Assembly (NCBI GenBank): GCA_025457725.1
Contig: JALOTU010000015.1
Coordinates: forward strand, 1 to 13,527
Direction: 5' to 3'
DNA from: Verrucomicrobiota bacterium
GTDB taxonomy: Bacteria; Verrucomicrobiota; Verrucomicrobiia; Limisphaerales; DSYF01
DNA length: 13,527 nt
Shown here: piece by piece, positions 6,664 to 13,104 of the stretch
How the letters are laid out: every line of letters begins with the position of its first letter
Position numbering within the stretch: the first letter of the stretch is position 1
The notes under the pieces: generated by a model
Database searches by the model: none
Told to the model about the DNA's origin: nothing
Seen by the model: the letters and a program-made list of their open reading frames with translations, nothing else
Program-made: the position numbers and the translations under genes

Positions 6664-7824
6664 ATGAGCCACGTTCGAGTTCTGGTCGGCACCAAGAAAG
6701 GCGCGTTCATCCTCACGGCGGACGGCAAGCGCCAGGATTGGAACATCACCGGACCGCATTTCGCGGGCTGGGAGATGTATCATCTCAAGGGGTCCCCGGC
6801 CGACCCAAACCGCGTTTACGCCTCCCAGACGAGCGGGTGGTTCGGGCAGGTGATCCAGCGTTCAGATGACGGCGGCCAGACTTGGAACACCCCTGATGGC
6901 TCCGTGCCCCCCACTCCCGGCGAACCGGCGCAGGGTGAGAGCAACAAGTTCGTTTACGAGGGCGAGGTGGGAAAGCATCTGTGGTATGACGGCACGCCGC
7001 ATCCCTGGGAGTTCAAACGCATCTGGCACATTGAGCCTTCCCTGACCGACCCGGACACCGCCTACGCCGGCGCCGAGGACGCCGCGCTGTTCAAGACCAC
7101 GGACGGCGGCAAAACTTGGAAGGAACTGCCCGGTTTGCGTCAGGCCAAGAGTCGGCTCTGGCAGCCGGGCGCAGGCGGCATGGCGGCGCACACGATCCTG
7201 CTGGATCCAAGGAATGACCAGCGCATCTACGTCGCCATCTCCGCCGGAGGCTGTTTTCGCACGGAGGACGGAGGCGCCACCTGGAAACCCATCACCCGGG
7301 GCCTGAGGTCGCTCTACGAACTCCCCGATCCCGAGGCGGAGGTCGGTCATTGCGTGCATCGGATCGCCTTGCACCCGTCGCGTCCGGACGTGTTGTTCAT
7401 GCAAAAGCACTGGGACATCATGCGCAGCGACAACGCCGGGGAACAATGGAGCGAAGTCAGCGGCGATCTGCCGAGCGACTTCGGTTTCCCGATCGATGTT
7501 CACGCGCACGAACCCGAGACCCTCTACGTGGTGCCGATCACGAGCGATTCCCTGCACTATCCGCCGGAGGGCAAGTTGCGCGTGTATCGGAGCAGGACCG
7601 GGGGCAACGAGTGGGAGCCGCTCACCCGGGGGTTGCCGCAGCAGAATTGTTACGTCAATGTCCTGCGCGATGCGATGGCGGTGGACTCGCTTGAGGAATG
7701 CGGCATCTACTTCGGGACCACCGGCGGTCAGGTCTATTGTTCTGCCGACGGCGGCAATTCCTGGGACGCCATCGTGCGGGATCTGCCGGCGGTGTATTCG
7801 GTGGAAGTGCAGACCTTGAAGTGA
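6664..7824 (+). CDS. BNR/Asp-box repeat beta-propeller (sialidase-like fold)
   Basis: A 386-residue protein without a signal peptide, so probably cytoplasmic. Six Asp-box-like turns are visible: SDDGGQTW (67-74), TDGGKTW (146-152), TEDGGATW (200-207), SDNAGEQW (255-262), SRTGGNEW (310-317) and SADGGNSW (360-367). Their spacing implies a six- or seven-bladed propeller. The N terminus VRVLVGTKKGAFILTADGKR is the usual start of a widespread group annotated as WD40/YVTN/BNR-like or exo-alpha-sialidase; true sialidase arginines are not evident, so hydrolase activity is not supported. The stop lies beside the MoaD-like gene, overlapping a possible GTG start. The ATG at 6664 has no good ribosome site. 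The role is unknown. Confidence 0.9.
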   Translation: MSHVRVLVGTKKGAFILTADGKRQDWNITGPHFAGWEMYHLKGSPADPNRVYASQTSGWFGQVIQRSDDGGQTWNTPDGSVPPTPGEPAQGESNKFVYEGEVGKHLWYDGTPHPWEFKRIWHIEPSLTDPDTAYAGAEDAALFKTTDGGKTWKELPGLRQAKSRLWQPGAGGMAAHTILLDPRNDQRIYVAISAGGCFRTEDGGATWKPITRGLRSLYELPDPEAEVGHCVHRIALHPSRPDVLFMQKHWDIMRSDNAGEQWSEVSGDLPSDFGFPIDVHAHEPETLYVVPITSDSLHYPPEGKLRVYRSRTGGNEWEPLTRGLPQQNCYVNVLRDAMAVDSLEECGIYFGTTGGQVYCSADGGNSWDAIVRDLPAVYSVEVQTLK

Positions 7825-7832
7825 ATTCACGC

Positions 7833-8129
7833 ATGATCCGTGTCGTGCTGCCCTATCATCTGAAGAACCTGGCGCGCGTTGACGGCGAGGTGGAGCTGGA
7901 CGTTCCCGGCCCGATTACCATCGGCTCGGTACTGGAGGTGTTGGAAGCGGAGTATCCCGTCTTGCGCGGGACGATTCGCGATCACGGCACGCTGAGGCGG
8001 CGGCCGTTCATCCGCTTCTTCGCATGCAGGGAGGATTTGTCGCTTGAACCGGCCGGGAAGCCGTTGCCCGAGGCGGTGGTCAATGGAACCGAGCCGCTGC
8101 TGATTGTCGGCGCGATGGCGGGCGGTTAA
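7833..8129 (+). CDS. MoaD/ThiS family ubiquitin-like protein, Gly-Gly C terminus
   Basis: A 98-residue small beta-grasp protein. It starts MIRVVLPYHLKNLARVDGEVEL, the first beta hairpin, and has a central helix ITIGSVLEVLEAEYPVL (29-45). It ends PLLIVGAMAGG with a terminal Gly-Gly, the site that is adenylated and thiocarboxylated in MoaD, ThiS and archaeal SAMP proteins. PLLIVGAMAGG is the classical last strand. An in-frame GTG at 7821 overlaps the stop of the preceding gene (GTGA); the ATG at 7833 is preferred on family grounds. It is tightly coupled to the BNR gene, not to molybdopterin genes, and the ThiG at 10069 is on the far side of selO. It may be a sulfur carrier or protein modifier for an unknown pathway. 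Confidence 0.88.
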   Translation: MIRVVLPYHLKNLARVDGEVELDVPGPITIGSVLEVLEAEYPVLRGTIRDHGTLRRRPFIRFFACREDLSLEPAGKPLPEAVVNGTEPLLIVGAMAGG

Positions 8130-8156
8130 TCCCGGAACCAAACCCAAAGGAACATC

Positions 8157-8338
8157 ATGGTCCCCGGCCTCCTCGCTCTCGCCATCATCTCCCTGCTGCT
8201 CGTCGTCATCATCGCCGGTCAGCCGGATGAATTCACCGTGATGCGCCCGCCCATCGGATGCGGTTGCGGCTGGAATTCCTCAGGCCGTTCAAAGCCACCA
8301 CCACGGCGGAATTCACCTTTTCGCCGGGAGGGGGTCAG
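8157..8338 (+). pseudogene. broken SRPBCC (polyketide cyclase/START-like) gene
   Basis: A good ribosome site (AAAGGAA, 8146-8152) precedes an ATG at 8157. The first codons give MVPGLLALAIISLLLVVIIA and GQPDEFTVMR, the membrane-anchored start seen in many SRPBCC proteins (GxPDEFxVxRxxxI). After about residue 31 the frame becomes nonsense. In the +1 frame, 8255-8338 reads RMRLRLEFLRPFKATTTAEF and then TFSPGGGQ, which matches a later part of the same fold (LEFLKPFxATxTAEFTF). About 60 residues between the two parts, and everything after them, are missing. The remnant ends at the 3' end of selO on the opposite strand. The frame starting at 8157 stays open to 8387 but is not a normal protein. The SRPBCC assignment comes from remembered family patterns. 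Confidence 0.62.
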
Positions 8339-9909
8339 GTGCCGCAGAAGGTACGACACACCGGAGTGCCCTTGGGAGGAGGGTTGAGCAGTCCATCCGG
8401 TTGATCGGCTGCCTCGTACGGTCTGGCCAGGGCGGCGAGCAGGCGTTCAAACGGGCCAAGATCCTCCGCGATGGTGGCGGCGACCAGGGCGGTTTCCACC
8501 TGGTGGTTCCGGGGAATCACCGCCGGGTTGTGGGTGATCATGATCCGTTGCACCTCCGTCCAGGGCTGCGGCTGCCTCGCAAGCCGTGCCGCCCAGCGCT
8601 GTTGCCAGGTGGCAAACCCGGGATCCGCTGACGCTTCGGTCCCCGGCGCGCCATGGGGTCTCAGGTTTCGAAACGTTGAAGTGTAATCAGCGCCGGCCTC
8701 GTGCATCCATCGGAGCAGATCCGCAGCCAGGGAGGCGTCTTCGGATTCGACGGTGAGGAGTCCGAGCTTGGCACGCAGGGCGGCGAGCCAGTGGTGTTGA
8801 AAGCGACCGGAAAATGTCTCCAGCGCTTCGTTGGCTTGAGCGATGGCGGTGGCCGGTTCCGCATGCAGAATGGGCAACAGCGTCTCGGCGAAGCGGGCCA
8901 GATTCCATGAGGCAATGCCGGGTTGGCGTCCAAACGCGTAGCGGCCGTGGTGATCAATGGAGCTGAACACAGCCGCCGGATCGTAGGCGTCGATGAACGC
9001 ACAGGGACCGTAGTCGATGGTTTCGCCGGAGAGCGCCATGTTATCGGTGTTCATCACCCCATGCACGAATCCAACCCGCATCCATTGGGCAAGGAGCGCA
9101 GCCTGCCGTTCGATCACCTCCTCCAACAGGCCCAGCGCCGGATTCTCCGACTCCACCCGTTCCGGGCAGTGGCGGCGGAGGGTGTAATCAGCCAGGAGCC
9201 GCAGGTTCCCGATGTCGCCACGCGCGGCGAAGTATTCGAAGGTGCCGACCCGGAGGTGGCTGGCGGCAATGCGGGTGAGAACGGCCCCAGGGAGCGGTTC
9301 TTCGCGAAAGACCGGTTCGCCGGTGCCAGCCACCGCGAGGCTGCGGGTGGTCGGGATGTTGAGAGCGTGCATGGCCTCGCTGATAAGGTATTCGCGCAGC
9401 ATCGGACCGAGCGCAGCCCGGCCATCGCCGCGGCGGGAATAAATCGTGGGACCGGAGCCCTTGAGCTGGATGTCGAAATGCCGGCCCCCGGGGGTGCAAT
9501 GCTCGCCGAGCAGGATTGCCCGCCCGTCACCCAATCGGGTCAGATTGCCGTACTGGTGTCCGGCGTAGGCCTGGGCGATGGGTTCAGCTCCGTGGGGGAT
9601 CTTGTTGCCGGTGAACCAGGCGGCCGCCTCGGGTCCGGTCAGAGCCGCAGGATCGAGCCCGAGCGATTCCGCCAATGGTCGATTCAAGAGAACGAGGCGC
9701 GGTTCGGCGACCGGCGTGGGATTCACGCGGCTGTGGAAGGCATCCGGCAGGCGGGCATAGGAGTTGTCAAATCGCCAGCCGGCATGGAGGGCTGAGGTTT
9801 CCGCGGACCCGGACAGGGAGTGGCGCGGGGTGCCGCATGGCAGGTGGGGGGATGTCTCCAGCAGCGTGGTCAATGGACTGCCAGGCTGTCTCGCGTCGTC
9901 GGTCGTCAT
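8335..9909 (-). CDS. selO: protein adenylyltransferase SelO (YdiU/UPF0061 family)
   Basis: A 524-residue pseudokinase-fold enzyme that transfers AMP from ATP to Ser, Thr or Tyr of target proteins (known for E. coli and Pseudomonas SelO), linked to redox stress. Visible motifs: GWRFDNSYARLP (44-55), QAYAGHQYGNLTRLGDGRA (113-131), FDIQLKGSGPTIYSRRGDGRA (145-165, with Lys150), LREYLISEAMHALNIPTTR (171-189), HGVMNTDNM (283-291, Asp289) and TIDYGP (297-302, Asp299). The last two hold the expected catalytic and metal-binding Asp. It ends RTFCGT, with Cys522 where animal SelO has selenocysteine. The ATG at 9909 gives about 45 residues before the first motif; the open frame continues upstream but is not protein-like. 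It is divergent from thiG and stands alone on its strand. Confidence 0.95.
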   Translation of the reverse strand: MTTDDARQPGSPLTTLLETSPHLPCGTPRHSLSGSAETSALHAGWRFDNSYARLPDAFHSRVNPTPVAEPRLVLLNRPLAESLGLDPAALTGPEAAAWFTGNKIPHGAEPIAQAYAGHQYGNLTRLGDGRAILLGEHCTPGGRHFDIQLKGSGPTIYSRRGDGRAALGPMLREYLISEAMHALNIPTTRSLAVAGTGEPVFREEPLPGAVLTRIAASHLRVGTFEYFAARGDIGNLRLLADYTLRRHCPERVESENPALGLLEEVIERQAALLAQWMRVGFVHGVMNTDNMALSGETIDYGPCAFIDAYDPAAVFSSIDHHGRYAFGRQPGIASWNLARFAETLLPILHAEPATAIAQANEALETFSGRFQHHWLAALRAKLGLLTVESEDASLAADLLRWMHEAGADYTSTFRNLRPHGAPGTEASADPGFATWQQRWAARLARQPQPWTEVQRIMITHNPAVIPRNHQVETALVAATIAEDLGPFERLLAALARPYEAADQPDGLLNPPPKGTPVCRTFCGT

Positions 9910-9944
9910 GCGACATCCAGTATGGCGGGAGATTCCCCAACTGA

Positions 9945-9959
9945 CAGGGAAAATCCCTG
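9945..9959. promoter_or_regulatory. small hairpin/dyad in the selO-thiG divergent gap
   Basis: CAGGGA and TCCCTG flank AAA as a perfect 15-base dyad, 36 bases upstream of the selO start in the 159-base divergent gap 9910-10068. It could be an operator or part of the selO leader. The rest of the gap shows no thiamine (TPP) riboswitch and no clear promoter hexamers. Confidence 0.3.
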
Positions 9960-10068
9960 GGCGCATTGCAGAAGAGGGATTTGAATGCGGATAGAACTGC
10001 TGCCCGCCCGCCGTGCGTCCTTCCCGGCGTTCTCGACAACCTGCCGTGTTCACGCCTAGACTCCGCCG

Positions 10069-10857
10069 ATGTCGTTGACTTGCGCCCCATTGGTGATTGC
10101 CGGCAGGGAATTCTCTTCCAGGTTGATTCTCGGCACTGGGAAATTCTCGTCCCCGGAAGCCATGCGGGACGCCCTGGACGCCAGCGGCGCGAACATGGTG
10201 ACGGTGGCCTTGCGTCGGGCGGATCTGAGCGGAAGAAACGATCCGTTCGCCAATATATTGGAGTTCCTCGACCCGGACCGCTACCTCATCCTGCCCAACA
10301 CCAGCGGCGCGATGAATGCCGGGGAAGCGGTCCGTCTGGCGCGCTTGGCCGCCAGCGCCGGACTGCCCAAGTGGGTGAAATTGGAGATCCATCCCGACCC
10401 GCGCTATCTCCTGCCCGATCCAATCGAAACCCTGCATGCCGCCGAAACCCTCGTGTCCGAGGGGTTCACCGTGCTGCCCTACATCAATGCCGACCCGGTG
10501 CTGGCCAAGCGCCTGCAGGACATTGGAACCGCCACGGTGATGCCGCTGGGGTCGCCCATCGGATCCAACCGCGGCCTGCAGACACGGGATCAAATTCGCA
10601 TCATTGTGGAACAAGCCACCGTGCCGGTGGTGGTGGATGCGGGCATCGGCTCGCCGAGCCACGCCGCCGAGGCCATGGAACTGGGCGCGGACGCGGTCCT
10701 GGTCAACACGGCCATCGCCGTGGCAACGGACCCCAACCGGATGGCCCGGGCCTTCCGGGCGGCGGTCGAAGCCGGCCGGGCCGCGCATGAAATCGGACTG
10801 GCCACCGCACAACTCGAAGCCAGCGCCACCAGTCCCCTGAGCGGATTCCTGGATTGA
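10069..10857 (+). CDS. thiG: thiazole synthase ThiG
   Basis: A 262-residue TIM-barrel enzyme. It condenses 1-deoxy-D-xylulose 5-phosphate, dehydroglycine and ThiS-thiocarboxylate into the thiazole phosphate of thiamine. Hallmarks: FSSRLILGTGKF (15-26), MVTVALRR (43-50), LPNTSG (75-80) and WVKLEIHPDPRYLLPD (102-117), in which Lys104 should form the imine with the sugar phosphate. TVLPYINADPVLAKRL, MPLGSPIGSNRGLQT, VVVDAGIGSPSHAAEAMELGAD and VLVNTAIA follow. Length is normal. No ribosome site is seen before the ATG at 10069, so initiation may be leaderless or unusual. No ThiS lies beside it in this window; the MoaD/ThiS-like protein at 7833 is of another type. It is the first gene of a run that continues three bases later. 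Confidence 0.97.
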   Translation: MSLTCAPLVIAGREFSSRLILGTGKFSSPEAMRDALDASGANMVTVALRRADLSGRNDPFANILEFLDPDRYLILPNTSGAMNAGEAVRLARLAASAGLPKWVKLEIHPDPRYLLPDPIETLHAAETLVSEGFTVLPYINADPVLAKRLQDIGTATVMPLGSPIGSNRGLQTRDQIRIIVEQATVPVVVDAGIGSPSHAAEAMELGADAVLVNTAIAVATDPNRMARAFRAAVEAGRAAHEIGLATAQLEASATSPLSGFLD

Positions 10858-10860
10858 CCT

Positions 10861-11871
10861 ATGAAACCTCCGTCCATTTCCCGAAAGCGGGTGCAAACCC
10901 TCCTCCGCACCGCCCGCCAGCGGCGGATCCTGGTGGTGGGCGACGTCATGTTGGACCAGTTCATCTGGGGCAACGTGTCGCGAATCTCACCGGAGGCACC
11001 AGTGCCGGTGCTGGATTTTCTGCGGGAGAGTTACATGCCGGGCGGCGCCGCCAACGTGGCCCGCAACCTCAGCTCCCTCGGCATGGCCGCCCGCCTGTTC
11101 GGCACCGTGGGAATGGACGCCTCCGCCAACGAACTCAAGCGGTTGTTGCACGAGCAGGCGGTGGATTGCAGCGGACTGGTCGCCACCGGTTCCCGTCCCA
11201 CCAGCGTCAAAACCCGCGTCGTCGCGCATCAACAACAGGTGGTGCGCATCGACCGCGAAACCCGTGACGGCCTCGATGGAACGAACACCCGGCGGCTGCT
11301 GCGAAGGATCAGGAGCCAACTCCGCGATACGGACGCGATCATCGTTGGGGATTATGGAAAAGGCGTGGTAACCCAGGCGCTTCTGGACGGACTACGCGCC
11401 CTGTGCCAGGCACGCGGCGTGTGGCTCAGCCTGGATCCCAAACCGGTGCATGCGCTGGATCTTAGCCGGCTGTCGCTGATCACTCCCAACCGCAAGGAAA
11501 CGTTCGAACTCGCCGCCCTGCCCGACGAGACACTTCAAGAGAACCCGCTCGAGGACCGCAATCTGATGCTCGCGGTCGGGCGGCTGCTGAACCAGCTGCA
11601 ACCCGCCCTGCTCCTGGTCACGCTCGGGGAACTGGGAATGCTGCTTTGCCGTCGGAAGGCCCGGCCGCTGCACATCCCCACCATCGCGCAGGAGATCTTC
11701 GATGTTTCGGGCGCCGGCGACACGGTGATTTCTGCCTTCACGGCGGCGATTTCCGCCGGCGCCTCGCCCCTCGAGGCAGCCCTGATCTCCAATCATGCCG
11801 CGGGAATCGTGGTCGGCAAGGTGGGCACCGCCACGGTAACGCCGGAGGAACTCGCCCAAAGTTTCGAATAG
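10861..11871 (+). CDS. D-glycero-beta-D-manno-heptose-7-phosphate kinase (RfaE1/HldA)
   Basis: A 336-residue PfkB-family sugar kinase making heptose 1,7-bisphosphate for the LPS inner core. It matches the N-terminal kinase domain of bifunctional HldE; the C-terminal adenylyltransferase domain is absent, so this is the separate-gene form (RfaE1/HldA). Motifs: ILVVGDVMLDQFIWGNVSRISPEAPVPV (23-50), characteristic of heptose kinases; GGAANVARNLSSLG (61-74), PfkB signature 1; IDRET (130-134); DYGKGV (164-169); LDPKP (191-195); TPNRKE (208-213); and DVSGAGDTVISAFTAA (281-296), with the anion hole GAGD and catalytic Asp287. Start is three bases after the thiG stop, indicating coupling. It implies a Gram-negative envelope with heptose. 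The partner adenylyltransferase would be elsewhere. Confidence 0.94.
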   Translation: MKPPSISRKRVQTLLRTARQRRILVVGDVMLDQFIWGNVSRISPEAPVPVLDFLRESYMPGGAANVARNLSSLGMAARLFGTVGMDASANELKRLLHEQAVDCSGLVATGSRPTSVKTRVVAHQQQVVRIDRETRDGLDGTNTRRLLRRIRSQLRDTDAIIVGDYGKGVVTQALLDGLRALCQARGVWLSLDPKPVHALDLSRLSLITPNRKETFELAALPDETLQENPLEDRNLMLAVGRLLNQLQPALLLVTLGELGMLLCRRKARPLHIPTIAQEIFDVSGAGDTVISAFTAAISAGASPLEAALISNHAAGIVVGKVGTATVTPEELAQSFE

Positions 11872-11885
11872 CCCGCCCCCCGCCG

Positions 11886-12653
11886 ATGGCCCCGGAGAAA
11901 GTCACCGTCGAATTCCTGAACCGCTGGAAGGCCGAAGGACGGCCCATCCCGGCACTCACCACCTACGACTACCCGACAACCCGCCTGCTGGACGAGACCG
12001 GAATTCCGTTCCTGCTGGTGGGGGACTCCCTGGGCATGGTGGTGCTGGGATACCCCGATACCACCCACGTGACCATGGAGCATATGGTCCATCACGTCCG
12101 CGCCTGCGCGCGGGCCAAACCCCGGGCCTTGCTGGCCGCGGATCTTCCCTACCGCAGTTACGAATCGCCGGATCAAGCCGTGTCGAATGCCCGCCGCCTG
12201 ATGGACGCCGGCGCGGAGGCGGTGAAGGCAGAGGGCGGACGCGTCATCCAGCCCCAGGTCGAAGCGCTGCGGGCTGCAGGCATTCCGTTCATCGGACACC
12301 TGGGCATGCTGCCACAACACGTGGTGGAGGAAGGAGGTTATCGCAAGAAGGGTCGATCCGAGTCCGAGGTGAAGGCACTGCTTGCGGACGCCGACGCGCT
12401 CACCGAGGCGGGAGCACTCGCCATCGTGCTGGAACTGGTGATCCCAGACGTGGCCAGGCAGATCACCCGGCGCATTCCCATCCCCACCATCGGCATCGGA
12501 TCCGGACCGGACTGCGACGGGCAAATCCTGGTGACGCATGATCTGATCGGCACCTTCCCGTGGTTCACACCCGGATTCGTAAAGCCAAAGCTGAACGCGT
12601 CACAGCTGATGCGGCAAGCCGTCGACGACTGGATCCGGGAGGTGGGCCGATGA
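11886..12653 (+). CDS. panB: 3-methyl-2-oxobutanoate hydroxymethyltransferase PanB
   Basis: A 255-residue (beta/alpha)8 enzyme, first step of pantothenate synthesis: it adds a hydroxymethyl group from 5,10-methylene-tetrahydrofolate to alpha-ketoisovalerate. Motifs: ALTTYDYPTTRLLDETG (23-39), LLVGDSLGMVVLGYPDT (43-59) with metal ligand Asp47, AADLPYRSY (84-92) with Asp86, AEAVKAEGG (110-118) with Lys114 and Glu116, PFIGHLGMLPQ (134-144), and VLELV (181-185) with the expected catalytic Glu183. TIGIGSGPDCDGQILVTHDLIG (201-222) is the family's C-terminal signature. The ATG at 11886 gives a normal N terminus but has no Shine-Dalgarno, only C-rich DNA before it. The gap from the kinase is 14 bases. 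Its stop overlaps the next start (ATGA). Confidence 0.97.
   Translation: MAPEKVTVEFLNRWKAEGRPIPALTTYDYPTTRLLDETGIPFLLVGDSLGMVVLGYPDTTHVTMEHMVHHVRACARAKPRALLAADLPYRSYESPDQAVSNARRLMDAGAEAVKAEGGRVIQPQVEALRAAGIPFIGHLGMLPQHVVEEGGYRKKGRSESEVKALLADADALTEAGALAIVLELVIPDVARQITRRIPIPTIGIGSGPDCDGQILVTHDLIGTFPWFTPGFVKPKLNASQLMRQAVDDWIREVGR
12637..12643 (+). promoter_or_regulatory. Shine-Dalgarno GGGAGGT for the lipoprotein gene
   Basis: GGGAGGT lies inside the end of panB, six bases before the ATG at 12650. It decides that start over an in-frame ATG at 12560, and the start at 12650 also places the lipobox correctly. Confidence 0.75.
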
Positions 12654-13045
12654 CATCACGCCGGAAACCGCGCCGGACGCCACAGACGCTCGCGCTGATC
12701 ATCCTCACGGCCCTGGTAGTGACGGGCTGCGCCACGGATCCGCACAAGCCAACCGCGGCACAGGCCCAGTTCGCGGCCGGACAGGAGGATGCGTTTGCCA
12801 TGCTTCAGCGAAGCGGCATTCAAGTCGTGCGGATGGTTGGCCCCTTCCAGCGGCCGGTACTGCCGTGGCGCCACGGGATGACGCTGGCGCAAGCCATCCT
12901 GGAAGCCGGCTACCTGGATCCCAAAGCGCCGGCCACCATTCTCATTCAGCGCGGGGCTACGGCCGTGCCCGTGAACCCTGCCACCCTGCTGCAAGGAGAG
13001 GATGTACCGGTCGAAGCCGGGGATGCGATCCATGTCTTTCCCTGA
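12650..13045 (+). CDS. small SLBB-like lipoprotein
   Basis: A 131-residue lipoprotein. A basic start MTSRRKPRRT, the hydrophobic core LALIILTALVV and the lipobox VTGC (Cys27) form a class II signal peptide. No Asp follows the Cys, so outer-membrane sorting is plausible if the Lol rule applies. The C-terminal 70 residues, VVRMVGPFQRPVLPWRHGMT through VEAGDAIHVFP, resemble one SLBB (soluble-ligand-binding beta-grasp) unit as found in polysaccharide export proteins: 'V.G....P.LPWR.GMTL.QAILEAG', 'PVNPATLLQGED' and 'GDAIHVFP'. No export domain is present, so this is a one-unit version; the specific function is unknown. Its ATG overlaps the panB stop (ATGA), and SppA starts 59 bases later. Confidence 0.8.
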   Translation: MTSRRKPRRTPQTLALIILTALVVTGCATDPHKPTAAQAQFAAGQEDAFAMLQRSGIQVVRMVGPFQRPVLPWRHGMTLAQAILEAGYLDPKAPATILIQRGATAVPVNPATLLQGEDVPVEAGDAIHVFP

Positions 13046-13104
13046 GCCCGAACCCCCGGCGCAACTCCTTGCCGGAAGTCGCGGGATCCATTAGCTTCCG
13101 ACCC

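Noticed and set aside
8157..8387. An intact small membrane protein of 76 residues
   Set aside because: Only the first ~30 residues look real; the rest is nonsense in this frame, while another frame carries SRPBCC-like sequence.
8923..9795. Plus-strand open frame (290 codons) inside selO
   Set aside because: Antisense to selO with no family features; the selO motifs explain the sequence.
9910..10896. Upstream extension of the selO open frame across thiG
   Set aside because: The frame is open by GC bias only; the translation antisense to thiG is not protein-like, and selO has a normal N terminus from 9909.
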